From Solen grandis (taxonomy: Eukaryota; Mollusca; Bivalvia; Adapedonta; Solenidae), in the NCBI GenBank assembly GCA_021229015.1, contig CM037785.1, forward strand, positions 43,670,543 through 43,734,542: a DNA stretch of 64,000 nt, read 5' to 3'. The notes beneath the pieces are model-generated. The model saw nothing but the letters and a program-made list of their open reading frames with translations, made no database searches and had not been told where the DNA came from. Shown here piece after piece: positions 11,701 to 22,159 of the stretch (positions within the stretch are counted from its first letter, which is position 1; each line of letters starts with the position of its first letter). The position numbers and the translations under genes were made by a program.

Positions 11701-13249
11701 GACACCGGGCCAACCAGTCCTGCAACTACCCTTATATGTGAGTCGATGTGAGGTTAAGGGGTAAAACCCTAGAACTAAGTATCTCCAGCATGGATTATCC
11801 AGAGACAAAACTTTCAGAGATTTGCACTTTTTTTTGCCTTTTTCTTTCCAAATCTGATACATTTATAAGAAAACTATCCTTAGTCAAAAAGTATAAAAAG
11901 AAGTTATTTGCAAGACTTAAATCTCTCTCACTGGACAGGGACACATTTTCACTTATTTAAGCCATATGAGATATTTTCTCTCATGATTTCTTCAGACAGG
12001 ATTATCCCTGCATCGAGCACATATCCTGACAAACCACTCTACTTTATAAGCAAGACTGACCAGGACATTCTTTTACCCCCTGTCCTGTTTAACCCTTTCC
12101 CTCATAGAGGAAACCATGAAAAGACCTATGCGAACAACATAAAACCAGATCAGCCTGCGAGTAACTCGCAGGCTGATCAGGTTTTATGCTGTTCGCTGCT
12201 CCTCAGTGGTCTGGAAATGAGGATTTTATAATTAAATTTGGTAAGGTTTAACTGTGGTTTTCTGCAGATCAGGCTTTATGTGGTACCTTTTGAGTGCGTC
12301 AAAATGAGTCTATATGAGGGAAAGGGTTAAAGGCCCTGTGGTTCAGTGGCTAAGTGTGACTACAGGTTGTGGATCTGAAACACCATCATAAGCAAGAATC
12401 TTTCATGACCTTCTCAGATGCAAAGTACTGGTCCAACCCTGGAACTATTTACAAAGGATCAGCATAAAAACATGTTTCCAATGAAATGTTGAAAATCAAA
12501 AAATACCTGTCAGGTGGAGGTGTTCTCTGAGGGTCCACCTGTTTTTCTAACAGCATGTTTTGTGTTTGTCCATCCAGTGTCTCATACCCAGGGTCCAGCT
12601 TGACCGGGGTGGAGTTAATACTGGGGGTCAGGAAGGTCTCCCTCTCCTCTACACTGCCATTTTCTGTGGCAACAAAAGTAATGGGTGAGGATGCCATGTT
12701 CATTAGCTTTAGATATAACCAAGGTTTCAATAGACTGATACAGTATCATTTGCAGTGTTGAGGCTAAGCTAGATTCTCAAAGGGACATGCCTTCAACATG
12801 GAGTCCACAGTGGATTGGAAAAGAGGAAGGCCATATGCCACAGTCACATTTAAACAGAAAATATCAGACTGAAATTTTCAGATGTCACTTTAAAATAATA
12901 AATGTCACAAAGATTTCTGTGTAAAATGTGAAAACCATGCCAAATGTCACATTGAAACTGATAGAATTGGTCATTGCTGCTGGAATTTTCTTTCAGTTAT
13001 ATTCCAGCACAGTTGCCCACACTGCAATCTTTTTTTAAAGGTCAATACATGCAGCACTACATTTGTGAAGTTAAACATTAAATACAGATATTACCATACA
13101 TTTGGACTGACTCGAGTAAGACACTCACCTCCCACGTTAGTATTCCCCCCATTTCTGTGCTCCGTCTTGGTGGGCGTGTACCCAGTAAGTCTGACATTAT
13201 TGTCGCCAGCCACACCCACGTTGTTACTCTCCTTGTTGAAGGTCGACAT
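8651..13249 (-). CDS. SLC29/ENT-family nucleoside transporter, first three coding exons (partial)
   Basis: Three minus-strand exons (13129-13249, 12507-12663, 8651-8733) join in compatible phase. They give a hydrophilic N-terminal tail of about 93 residues followed by DRYRIVFLIFLIHGVG and then LMPWNMFITAK. The DRY/DKY-hydrophobic-PWN-F pattern is the conserved start of membrane helix 1 in equilibrative nucleoside transporters, which move nucleosides across plasma or organelle membranes by facilitated diffusion. A full family member has 11 helices and about 450-550 residues, so only the first is visible. Remaining exons should lie at lower coordinates, but I found none between 1 and 8650; they may be beyond the window. 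The third exon needs removal of one base to stay in frame (see its entry). The family call rests on one helix, so the paralogue cannot be named. The upstream regulatory region is not identifiable; a TTAA-flanked MITE starts 92 bp upstream of the ATG. Confidence 0.8.
9039..9507 (-). mobile_element. tRNA-derived SINE type 1, split by F4 copy a
   Basis: Body words CCTCATTGCAATATCACACC on the left and GGGCCATCCATTCCTG, CCAAGGATTGGACCC on the right of the F4 insertion. Confidence 0.72.
9168..9306 (+). mobile_element. F4 element, copy a, inserted in a SINE
   Basis: ACAAAAGAG, hairpin GTTCTTTGGAAC, subterminal GTGTCACCTGCTG, a GACAGACAG tract, and 3' GGTGACACAAAAA. It splits a tRNA-derived SINE (9039-9507). 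Confidence 0.75.
9996..10338 (+). mobile_element. hAT-like MITE with 8-bp target duplication
   Basis: Ends CAGGGGTTTTCTTAAG and, reversed, CAGGGGTTTACTAAAG. The flanks ATAATTAT and ATTATTGT match at 6 of 8 positions. Subterminal inverted words CACTTGCCCG / CACTTGTCC are present. Length 343 bp; no ORF. Confidence 0.75.
10586..10827 (-). mobile_element. Family A MITE, copy 4
   Basis: TTAA-flanked, reverse orientation, intact hairpin. A decayed family C element follows directly. Confidence 0.92.
10828..10985 (+). repeat. Family C-related fragment
   Basis: It contains GCAGTCTGTGCAGAATC and the palindromic pair GAGACCCTGATCA / TGATTCGGGTCTGC. It is adjacent to family A copy 4. Confidence 0.55.
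10987..11755 (-). mobile_element. tRNA-derived SINE type 1, split by a LINE
   Basis: Left part 10987-11082 (TTTCAGTCATTTGGAGACG, CCACACGGCAATATCACACC). Right part 11668-11755 (ATGGCATGATACCACACCC, GGGCCAACCAGTCCTGC). Confidence 0.7.
11083..11667 (+). mobile_element. 5'-truncated non-LTR retrotransposon (LINE) 3' end
   Basis: Frames read YVTRLKDQYVQNWYECC and, after a stop, LANFRSSSHSLMIETCRYYN with CPYCESYLEDEYHFIC. This is the conserved C-terminal region after the reverse transcriptase of some LINEs (LAKFR...IETGRY...C..C...DEYHFL). Stops and frameshifts show it is dead. The 3' end has AATAAAATCTTGAATCTTGA. It lies inside a SINE. Confidence 0.72.
12089..12330 (+). mobile_element. Family A MITE, copy 5
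   Basis: TTAA-flanked, intact, 176 bp on the low-coordinate side of SLC29 exon 2. It abuts a tRNA-derived SINE starting at 12332. Confidence 0.92.
12332..12475 (+). mobile_element. tRNA-derived SINE type 4, copy 1
   Basis: Head GGCCCTGTGGTTCAGTGGCT, body CTCAGATGCAAAGTACTGGT and CCCTGGAACTATTTACAAAG. It abuts family A copy 5 and ends before the donor of SLC29-like exon 2. Confidence 0.6.
12507..12663 (-). CDS. SLC29-like coding exon 2
   Basis: The acceptor is a pyrimidine-rich tract ending CCACAG (12664-12669 on the minus strand), and the donor is GTATTT (12501-12506). The 157-nt exon is phase 1 in and phase 2 out, which matches both neighbours. It encodes an acidic, Ser/Thr/Pro-rich tail segment (ENGSVEERETFLTPSINS, then KQVDPQRTPPPDR). 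An in-frame ATG further upstream on the same strand would extend the reading frame, but the spliced reading from exon 1 is preferred because its phases and splice sites fit. Confidence 0.72.
13129..13249 (-). CDS. SLC29-like coding exon 1 with start codon
   Basis: The ATG at 13249 has an in-frame TGA three codons upstream, which supports it as the start. It has G at -3. The exon encodes 40 residues beginning MSTFNKESNNVGVAG and rich in N, G and T, with no signal peptide; this is a cytosolic tail. It ends NTNVG plus one base (phase 1) before the strong donor GTGAGT (13123-13128). Sequence just upstream (13250-13330) is probably 5' UTR, but no transcription start is visible. Confidence 0.72.
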
Positions 13250-13340
13250 CCCTCTTCAGCGGTGGGCAGTACTTGTCCACAAGTTACCTCACTGTTCTTC
13301 CTGTATACCAGATACAGCTGCAGCAGAAAACAAAATTAAC

Positions 13341-13582
13341 TTAACCCTTTCCCTCATATAGACTCATTTTGACGCACTCAATAGGTATCACATAAAGCCC
13401 GATCTGCAGAAAGCCAAACTCAAACCTTACCAAATTTAATTGTAAAATCCTCATTACCAGACCACTGAGGAGCAGCGAACAGCATAAAACCTGATCAGCC
13501 TGCGAGTAACTCACAGGCTGATCTGGTTTTATGCTGTTCGCATAGGTCTTTTCATGGTATCCTCTATGAAGGAAAGGGTTAA
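13341..13582 (-). mobile_element. Family A MITE, copy 6, just upstream of the SLC29-like ATG
   Basis: TTAA-flanked, reverse orientation, 92 bp from the SLC29-like start codon. It may therefore fall in that gene's promoter or 5' UTR. Confidence 0.92.
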
Positions 13583-13932
13583 TAGATAGCATAAATCAGT
13601 GGTGTAACAATTCACTGGTACACTGCATGACCACATGCAAGAATGGCAGGTATGTTAGTATCAGTACAAATCTAACACATTTAGAGTAATGTCCCTTGAA
13701 AAACGGCGTCAAATCCAAACATTTTGTCACAAAGCAATTAAAAAAACAAGAGCGATTGGTTTGTAGAACATGAAACAATACCATTCGGAAAGCAAGTGAC
13801 AGGAATTGTCACAAAACCAGGTTTTCTTTTCGCAATGTTTCGTCCCAGTACAGATTATTTGTATCAGTCAAATAATTTTGTGCTCAATGTCTATTAAATC
13901 TAATGCAATTCCGTATAAAGCAAACATATATA

Positions 13933-14858
13933 CAGGGTTTCACTTCCAAGTTGCAAATGGGGGTCTTTTGGACCCCCTGATTTCTTTTTAGGGGGTCCAA
14001 ATCAAATTTTGGGGGTCCAAAATAATATTGATGTAGAATAGTGAAAGGTACTAACTATAGTATAAGTGTATACAAGTGTTGCCTGACTGACCTTCATGTA
14101 TTAAGTTAAACTATTAGCTTTAAAGGGGGCACAGTACACTACGCTGAAAATGAGACTGAAGTGAAACTTGTTTAAGAGCTTCAACATGACCTTTTGACTT
14201 TTCATGCCTCTCAAGCGTTGATTTGCGAAAATTTACGCATCCCTTTACCAATGGATTGTCTTGGCCTGTTTTAATACACGGGTTGCAGTGCATTCGGTCA
14301 TCAGTAAATTCTAACCAAGAAAACTGCTTTAGCCAAGCAGATTGAAATGATTTTGAATATTTAATACGTTTACTTTTAGGACTAGACTCAGCGCCATCAG
14401 AATCAGAATCAGTTTTGTTTTCGTCGGCAGTTTTTGCAGACGACATAAAGAAGTTCGTCAGTTTGCTTTGAGCCATGGTTGTTTACCTAAGCGACGACTG
14501 CAACTGTGACTAATTATTGATTTTTAGCAGCGCGTTTGGATGTTAATATTTGAGACACAGTCTGTAATTTTTTACAGCGTCATAACTCAGTACCAGTCTA
14601 CCGGGAAATTTCCCTTGTAGTTATCCCTCTTACAGTCTGTTTACCTCGCTGCTCTGAAAATCTCCTGACGTTTTTTTTTTTTTTCACGTTTTTTTCGTGT
14701 TTTTTTTTTTTTTTTCAATTTAAAATATCCATAAAGAAAAAATGGACAAACGCTGAATTGAGATTGCGTCCAGGCAGACGCACAATATCTTATTTTGGGG
14801 GTCTAACGTTCAGATAATGCGTCTGAGACGCATGATTTGTGCGTCAGGGAAAATCCTG
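13933..14858 (-). mobile_element. Possible hAT-like element carrying the TTF zinc-finger ORF
   Basis: The left end reads CAGGGTTTC and the right end, reversed, CAGGATTTTC, resembling CAGGG-type hAT termini. Flanks (CATATATA / TACATACA) match at only 5 of 8 positions in simple sequence, so the target duplication is weak. It interrupts an F6 element whose 5' end is at 13792 and whose core array resumes after 14858. Confidence 0.45.
14120..14476 (-). CDS. TTF-type zinc-finger protein fragment (ZNF862/hAT-associated) with PIP-box-like N-terminus
   Basis: A 118-residue ORF begins with a strong Kozak context (ACCATGG). Residues 3-10 read QSKLTNFF, matching the PCNA-interacting PIP-box pattern Q-x-x-h-x-x-a-a. 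An acidic Ser-rich region and a basic KSKR patch follow. Then SFQSAWLKQFSWLEF, MHCNPC and LERHEKSKGH form a TTF-type zinc finger (C-x2-C ... H-x5-H), a DNA-binding module found in hAT transposases and ZNF862-like proteins. No transposase catalytic domain follows; the ORF stops soon after the finger, so it is truncated or domesticated. It sits between possible hAT ends at 13933 and 14858. Whether it is expressed is unknown. Confidence 0.6.
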   Translation of the reverse strand: MAQSKLTNFFMSSAKTADENKTDSDSDGAESSPKSKRIKYSKSFQSAWLKQFSWLEFTDDRMHCNPCIKTGQDNPLVKGCVNFRKSTLERHEKSKGHVEALKQVSLQSHFQRSVLCPL

Positions 14859-15619
14859 TACATACATAAGTTTCAAGTCAATACCTCTTATAATGTAGGA
14901 GTTATACTCCATCAAAAATGGTCAAACTGCAAAACTCACGTAATATTCTCCAGGGTGACTTAGTGAAGGTACTTCTGTTAAAGTATGGACAAAATTTATT
15001 AAGAAATGTAGAAGTTGTGCACGAAAGAATATTTCCCTTTATATTACATCCGTTAAGGGGCAAAGGACCATAACTGCATCAAAAATAGTCGAACCACAAA
15101 ACCCTGACAATATGCGCAAGGTCACTATGTAATAATGCTTCTGTAAAAGTTTGGGCCAATCCGTTGAAAAATGTAGGAGGAGTTGTGCACAGAAGAATAT
15201 TTCCCTATATATTACATATGTGAAAAAATAACAAAGGGCCATAACTGCATCAAAAATAGTCGAACCACAAAACTCTGACAATATGCGCCAGACCACTATG
15301 TCATAATGCTTCTGTAAAAGTTTGGGCCAAATCCGTTGAAAAATGTAGAAGATGCGCACAGAAGAATATTTCCCTATATATTACATATGTGAAAAATAAC
15401 AAAGGGCCATAACTGCATCAAAAATAGTCGAACCGCAAAACCCTGACAATATGCCCAAGGCCACTATGTAATGCTTCTGTAAAAGTTTGGGCCAAATCCG
15501 TTGAATAATGTAGGAGGAGTTGCGCACAGAAGAAATTGTTTTCGCCCGCCCACTTGCCCGCCCGCCGACATACCCCAATCTAATAACCAGAGTTTTCCTT
15601 CGGAAATCCTGGTTAAAAA

Positions 15620-16320
15620 CTTGAGCATGTACCTATCAGTGTTTAACACTAACTTTTTAGCCAGGTATCCTAATGCAATACATACATTCTTGTTCAAGAG
15701 TTCTTTTTGAAAATTAGGAGTCCCTGATACATTACTCAGATGTATGTCAGCTTTTTTTGCAAACTATTTCTTTAAAAGTTGCATTTTATCAAAAAAGGTT
15801 ACTAATATTAAAAAGTGTTTTATGAAGATGATTACATTGGTTTACAAAAAATGTGGCTGTTCAGTTTACTTTTAAACGGAACACCTGGCATGTCTAGTCT
15901 GGAGTTCCTTCCCTCGAGATCCCGGGACACTATTAGTGTTGACCCCTGCCTATTAGTGAATATGATACCATATCTATCATAATACAGTATATATATGGGT
16001 TATACCACAATACAATAATGTGAGATCATACTCAAGCCTGATATACAATAGTCTGAATACTATACAATGTAGGCTGACCAGTGACCACCAAACTGTTATA
16101 TGTACATGCCGAAATTGTGAAAGATGGTTGGTCTCATTCAACACGTGCTTCCATTTATCACACTGAATGAAAAGCCAATCACATAACATCACATATGATA
16201 CTATAGAAACTGTATGTGAAACTATTGGAAAAGAGCTGAACAGTATGACATAAAAAATAATCTACTAACCAGAATTTATGTAAGACCTATTTTGATTCCA
16301 GCTGAGTTCTCACTGAGACT
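15620..16320. other. No recognisable feature
   Basis: AT-rich DNA without repeats or ORFs that I can assign. Confidence 0.5.
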
Positions 16321-16323
16321 TTG

Positions 16324-16440
16324 CTAACCCTTTATCTCATATAGATGCTTTTTGATGCCTTGGCAAACAAAGCAGGCCCAGAGCAGACAGACTGATTCCT
16401 GAAAGGAGCTGTCGGAATATTCATGAAGTTAAGGGATAAA
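16324..16440 (+). repeat. Family C-related fragment, decayed
   Basis: CTAACCCTTTATCTCATAT, a GGCAAACAAAGCAGGCCC segment and GGAGCTGTCGGAATATTC, ending GTTAAGGGATAAA. Confidence 0.5.
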
Positions 16441-16747
16441 TTGGAAGTAAATTAATTTTACATACAGTAAAACTGTGATAATTTGAGGTTCTAAAGGGAG
16501 GGATATAAATGACAAGGTTTGGACAACTGATGGAACATGACAGTGTATATAATTTAATGGCCGACGGTAAATAAGCTAGTGTCAGGACTGGGAAAACTTA
16601 CATCACGGATTAGACGAGATATTCCAATAATCACTCCTTGAAATTTCACCACTTTTCTGTACGTTTACTCTTTTTTTCTTTTTTTTTCTTGTATCCTATA
16701 ATAAAGAATGTGCCATCAATTCTATGAGAAAAATGTGGAGGTAATAA

Positions 16748-17031
16748 AACAAGAGCTGTCAGAGGACAGAACGCTCAACTATTCAAAATGCTTGTTGGTA
16801 AATCAAACAAAATCTATTTCAGTTCTTGCCTTCACATACTCTGTATAAATTAAATAATAGTCAAAAACAATATTCCTGAATACCCCTGAATATGTTTATT
16901 TAGTCTTAAATCAATTCTATGCCTAGTTACTGAGACCTAAGCATAATAACACTGTGCATGCAAAACCTGCAACACCAACGCCAATGCCAGGGTGACTGCA
17001 ATAGCTCTCATATCTTCGAAAAGTTGAGCTA
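16748..17031 (+). mobile_element. F2 element, copy a (short)
   Basis: 5' end ACAAGAG with hairpin GCTGTC-agag-GACAG, then CGCTCAACTATTCAAA. The 3' end reads TTCGAAAAGTTGAGCTAAAA, the near-inverse of that subterminal word. The central cores are mostly deleted. Confidence 0.85.
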
Positions 17032-17174
17032 AAAAAGACAAGATAAATATAATATATATATATATACATAAATAGGTCAAGGACTGGAGTGTACAGGAAG
17101 ATAAATTTAAAAAAATTCCCAAGAGCATCTGAAGATCCACTCACATTTGAGTACTGACAAGAGACAAGAAGTTA

Positions 17175-17220
17175 ACCTTTTGAATCAGTGACTTGACCCT
17201 CTCGGCCATGTAGGCCTTCA
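17175..17220 (-). repeat. SINE type 3 head fragment
   Basis: TTGACCCTCTCGGCCATGTA matches the reversed tRNA-like head of type 3. Confidence 0.4.
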
Positions 17221-17383
17221 TAATAGGTGTCATCTGCCCGGCCATGCCCAGAAGTTTTTTCCTGAATTTCAATGGTGTTCTGTCAAACGCTGTGGACTCC
17301 TCAACAAGACAAACAAGAGACAGAGAATGCAATTTAAAACCAGCAATGCTGTTTTTCCTTAAATCACATCACAAAACTAGTTT

Positions 17384-17421
17384 TGTTGTTGTTTGTTTGT
17401 TTGTTTGTTTTGTTTGTTTTC
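17384..17421. repeat. (GTTT)n microsatellite
   Basis: About nine imperfect GTTT units. Confidence 0.9.
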
Positions 17422-17581
17422 TGGGGGGGAGAGAAGTACCAAATGGACGAAGGTTAGCAAAGAGAAAGAGCAAACTCATATTACTAAAGATAAAGAAGAT
17501 AGATGGCCATAACTTTGTCAAAATTAGATGAAGATCATCGAATTGGAAAAACAATCTGTTACACATCATGCCAACATAGAA

Positions 17582-18008
17582 AACAAGAGGGCCATGATGG
17601 CCCTGAATCGCTCACCTGATTATAAATGAGCAACATATGTTGGATTTTTTATATTGACCTACTTTTTGACCCCACATGACCCAATTTCGAACTTGTCAAA
17701 GATTTTATGGAAACAAACATTATGACCAAGTTTCATAAAGATTGGGCCAAAAATGTGGCCTCTAGAGTGTTAACAATGTTTTTCTAAGACTTGACCTCGT
17801 GACCTACTTTTTGACCCCTCATGACCCAATTTCGAACTTGTCCAAGATTTTATGGAGACAAACATTCTGACCAAGTTTCATGAAGATTGGCCTAAAAATA
17901 TGGCCTCTAGAGTGTTAACAAGCCAAATTGTTGATGACGGACGAGGGACGCCGGACGAAGGGCCATCACAAAAGCTCACCCTTGAGCATGCTGTGCTCAG
18001 GTGAGCTA
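17582..18008 (+). mobile_element. F1 element, copy b (short)
   Basis: It has the same ends as copy a: ACAAGAG plus hairpin GGGCCAT-g-ATGGCCC, CGCTCACCTGA, and 3' hairpin ending GGTGAGCTAAA. Two core units differ from copy a (centred on TTTTGACCCC...ACCAAGTTTCAT). A GACGGACG tract lies before the 3' hairpin. Confidence 0.85.
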
Positions 18009-18524
18009 AAAATGATGGGGCATAAAAATCTCCAACAATTAAGCTTAAAATCTGAAAAATGCTGTATTTCAGAAGATAGAATGACAAATATTGGTAAAGC
18101 TTGGTGGCAGGGGCCTAAAAATTGCAGAAATTTACAGCCATTATATTGCTATATATAGAATTCCACATCTTCAGGATTACAATGTAAATGTTCTGATTTT
18201 CAAGACAAAACTGACAAGTTAATGGAAAACAATGGAATACAGAATATGATTAGTGTCCAATACTTTGCCTGCAATGTCTCTCAGGAACTTGTGCTGAACT
18301 GTTACATTGTACAACTTTGTTATGACTAATTAACAAGTGTCCAGCATTGATTTACTGATCCTAAATAAGAAAACAAGTAATGGAAAATCACTTTTTTACC
18401 CCTTTCAACAGCAAGCAATTAACCTACATTCAACTGTTCGCTTTACCTCATGAATATTATTAACAAATATATTATTTAATGAAACTAAATATTAAACAGT
18501 GTATATAAAACAACATTTTTTTTC

Positions 18525-18610
18525 TTTGCCATGCAGACTGTGTAGAATCTGAATTAAATAGCAAACAGAGAAAACCTTGATCAGACAGCTTGGTTCAAGG
18601 TCTGTTATAT
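18525..18610 (+). repeat. Family C-related fragment, decayed
   Basis: GCCATGCAGACTGTGTAGAA and ACCTTGATCAGACAGCTTGG match the centre of family C. Confidence 0.5.
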
Positions 18611-19899
18611 ATTAAATAAACATGTGTAAATGTCAAATGTATAAATATTTTACATGTGTATCTAAAATAACGTTTACAGTTTAATGAAAATATCAGTGAT
18701 TTTTTTTTCATACCTTATTAGAGGCTCCTTTAAGTTTATGCAGTTTTCCATTAAATGGATGTTAATCCATGTATTCAAGAAATTTAACACAGTTTTCCCA
18801 AATCAAATGGGGCTTTGTCACCCTTTCCCTTTATATTTATATACAGGCCAAAATAATACATACATAAAAAGACATACAAGCAGATCACTAGTGAGGACTA
18901 CTGGATGTCCTGTATCCAGGTCCTACTGATAACATCCACACCAACCTAGTACATGCCCTGATACACTGACCAATTTTTTTACTCTACATCTCTAAAGCCA
19001 TACACCTCTGAGCTCAGTATACTTCTCTAAGACCCCTATGGTTGGGTTGCTCCAGGTGTTTTGGTCTCACATTATAAGAGCTTATACTCAATTTCATTCA
19101 TTCTAAATTTTCCAAAATTGGCAAAGATTTCAATCTCTTCAAATAAAATACAGCGGTTTCAGGTTTTCCTGGATACCTAAAGCTTAGTGAAGGTATAAGA
19201 TCATGTGTTTTGAAAATGTGTGATTTTTGTTCAATACTATGCTGGTACCCTTCTTAAATTGGTTTATGTGTTAATTGTAACTGCTGGTTTTCATATTTTC
19301 GTAAAAAGCCGGGAAGTAGTTCCTGATGTAATGTCGGATATTTTCGGACAGTGGAGGGTATTCTCGGATACCTGTGAAAGTTAATCACTTTACTAATCTC
19401 GTCATAATCGCATGTACTTTTATATTTGTCAGTTAATCCCCGTGTCAGACAATACTATAAGTATTACATAAGATATCTCAATGGAAATAAGAGTTTAGGT
19501 ATATTTTGCCTTTGATTATCATTTGCTATCTGTCTGTTATATTTTGTCAATATATTTAATTTATGCTGAACATCCATATATATCTAATTTGCAAAGGTAT
19601 CCAGTAGACGCGACATATGTTATTTTCAGTCAGGTCTTTCGTATATCTTAATATATCAGTAACCTGGCCTTCCCACGTTTTGAAAAGCACATCACACACT
19701 GCAACCGCATTTTGTCACAGTATTTGTCTATTCTGCACAAAGATATCCACACATTTACTCGTCGTAAGATATAGCAATTCTAAGCACCTCTCCTACCACA
19801 CCATGTAACAAGATGTAGTTTAACATACCTTTCAAATAGATTAATTCTATGTACAGGGTTTGTAATTATCAAAAGATGGAAAGGGAGGTTCAAGGTACA
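18611..19899. other. No recognisable feature
   Basis: AT-rich DNA. A TATCCGAGAATACC-like word near 19350 echoes the region at 20185-20225 (TATCCAGGAATAGCC, ATATCCGACACCGC); the meaning is unclear. Confidence 0.5.
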
Positions 19900-20122
19900 T
19901 GACTTGACTATATGACTTAACTATTTGAGTTTACCATCGCTTCGACAGTATTTCAGTCATATAGCGACGTCCAGCTAATTACTGGTGGAGGAAGACCCCG
20001 CATGCACTGAGGCATCCGGGTAGAACCACCAAATCTGAATGACCCTGCCAGGATTCAAAGCGGTGAGGGGCTGAGTGAGTGGTAAAGTCAGCAACTTTAC
20101 CCTCTTGGCCACGGAGGCCCCT
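19900..20122 (-). mobile_element. tRNA-derived SINE type 3, copy 1
   Basis: Reversed tRNA-Leu/Ser-like head at the right (CCCTCTTGGCCACGGAGGCC), decayed B-box AGGATTCAAAGC, tail ATAGCGACGTCCAGCTAATT. Confidence 0.72.
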
Positions 20123-22159
20123 TCAAGGTACATGAGCATGCACTTAAAATATGAATATATCTTTACAATTAGAGGGTGAAATGCAGCAGTATCCAGGAAT
20201 AGCCAATGTCCAGAAATATCCGACACCGCTTTAATAAAAATAAATTTAATAAAAAAGTAGCACTGAAGCATGAGAGGAAAAAAATATTGTCTCATATATA
20301 CTATTTAAAATTTAAATTCACTATATTGATATCCAACTGGTCCTAAATTGACTTTAGACACTCATAAGTCTAACCATACACAGAAGATGGAGAGACAAGA
20401 AAAACCAAAAGAAGACACATTTTTAATCAATATATTATATCCTACCATCGAAATAAAACTAAACAGCACGACAATTCCACAAAAAAAGAACAACACATCC
20501 TTAAGCTCAAAGCATTTTATCCCCTCCGTTGTTCTTTAAATCCTTACATTTTCTAGACAACTAGTTGACATATGAATGTTAAAACTGCTAACACAGATGC
20601 CAAATTACGGTTTATATGCAAGTAAAAGCAGTAATTTCAGCATTAGATCAAGCTAGGATGATGTGTTAGGAGTGGAGCGGAAAAATAGTACCCATGACAC
20701 TACCGACTGACTGGTTATTGTCTGGCAAATAATCGCAATCCTTCAGGATAGGACACACATGACAATTATTCCACACGTCTAACATTTCTCTTCTTCAAAG
20801 GGAGAAAGTAACAGGCTTGCCTTTTACAAAATATCTCCAAAGTGCCCACTGAGTTTTGAAACTGGGGCTACAAAATTTCGAGGGCTTGGATGAAGTTACA
20901 ATAGTTTTGCACCTAGCCCTTGAAATGCTGTCTTTTCTTAATATTCTATTCCTTCATATAGAAAGTTCCTGAAAACTTTAAAAGTACATTGCCAATTTTG
21001 GGGGTAAGCAAGAGTGTTCTTTGGAACACAAGTGTCACCTGCTGGATTGTGACAAAAAAGTGTGATGGACAGACAGATGGACCAACAGATGACAGAAAAG
21101 TGATCCATATGTGTCACCTCTGCTTACAGCAGGTGACACAAAACTCTCTACAGGAGGTAAACAGGAATGCCAATTGATCCTTTAATTCCAAATTTTGAAG
21201 ATCTATAACTGGACTCTTATTTACTAACCAAAAAGCTGTGATATTTAGAATTGAAATGAGTTATTGCTAAACAAAATAAAATCCATCACATTTTCCAACA
21301 GGCCATTCCGTAACTAAAACAATGTAAAGCACTCAGCAAGTATACCAAAGTCATTATATGAAGGGACATATATACAGGGAAAACATAGTAATTTGGAAGG
21401 TTAACAAAACAAATGTCTGATTGATTACTAAATGTACTAGGATCGCCCAATACTGTGGAAAATTCAGAAATTGTGAAGAACTGTAAGTAACTGAGAATGG
21501 GTTATTTTCAGCTGTTTTTGTCAGCAATTTTCAGTTAATATTCCCAATGCCCTAGCTCCAAATGAATCATCAGGGGAAAAAAGGTTCAATCTTAGCCAAA
21601 GACAGACAGAGTTCCACTCAAACAACTTATAAAATGCAACTGTTCTTGAACTGATCAATATAAGTTACTAACATTTTTGCATGAAAATTACCAATTTGAA
21701 GGACAATGGTCATCTTTCCAAATCACTGAAAGAAAACCCCATGGTCCATTAGTCTGTTACACTTATGTCACAAATATGTGAAATTACTCTCTCCAGATCA
21801 TGTGGCTGCCTGGATACCCCACAGTGTGGATGGATCCCTATCTATGTACCATCTGCCTGTAACTGGTCCAGACTGATTGATTATATATCTGAAAATTACT
21901 TATTTCCAATGTACCTTAGGATAAGGTGAATCCATTGACATAAAGCAGTCAATTGAATCAACAGCATCCTTCTAGAGTTATGTGGCTAGGACCTCCATTT
22001 TGGCACAAAATTCAAAATAACGAGCCTCAACATTGGAACTCAAATATAGCTGAGGATTTGTTTTGTCACTTTAATAATAAGACCCATTTTAAGACCCAAG
22101 TTATAATAATATTGTGGTCTGAAATAATGCTGCATTTAAACCTGGACCCCAATTATCCC
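20123..22159. other. No recognisable gene (F4 copy b lies inside)
   Basis: AT-rich sequence with short frames only. Confidence 0.5.
21007..21143 (+). mobile_element. F4 element, copy b
   Basis: AGCAAGAG, hairpin GTGTTC-tttg-GAACAC, GTGTCACCTGCTG, then GACAGACAGATGG. The 3' hairpin ends GCAGGTGACACAAAA. It is the cleanest copy of F4. Confidence 0.82.

Larger units (their letters stand above)
13792..15615 (+). mobile_element. F6 element (~170-bp core x 4), interrupted by a hAT-like insertion
   Basis: The 5' end is GCAAG with hairpin TGAC-aggaatt-GTCA, then AAAACCAGGTTTTC. After the insertion at 13933-14858, core units containing GGGCCATAACTGCATCAAAA run to about 15530. A CGCCCGCCC tract (15543-15567) leads to a hairpin with outer arms AACCAG / CTGGTT, then AAAAA. 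Confidence 0.7.

Noticed and set aside
12449..12730. Starting the SLC29-like protein at the in-frame Met codons within exon 2's upstream frame
   Set aside because: A good acceptor at 12664 and exact phase match to an upstream exon with its own supported ATG fit better.
13341..13592. Reading frame containing [20 protein letters not shown], seen again at several places
   Set aside because: It is the translation of the family A MITE and recurs wherever the MITE occurs; not a protein.
17141..17332. 63-codon minus-strand ORF
   Set aside because: It includes a SINE head fragment and matches no family.
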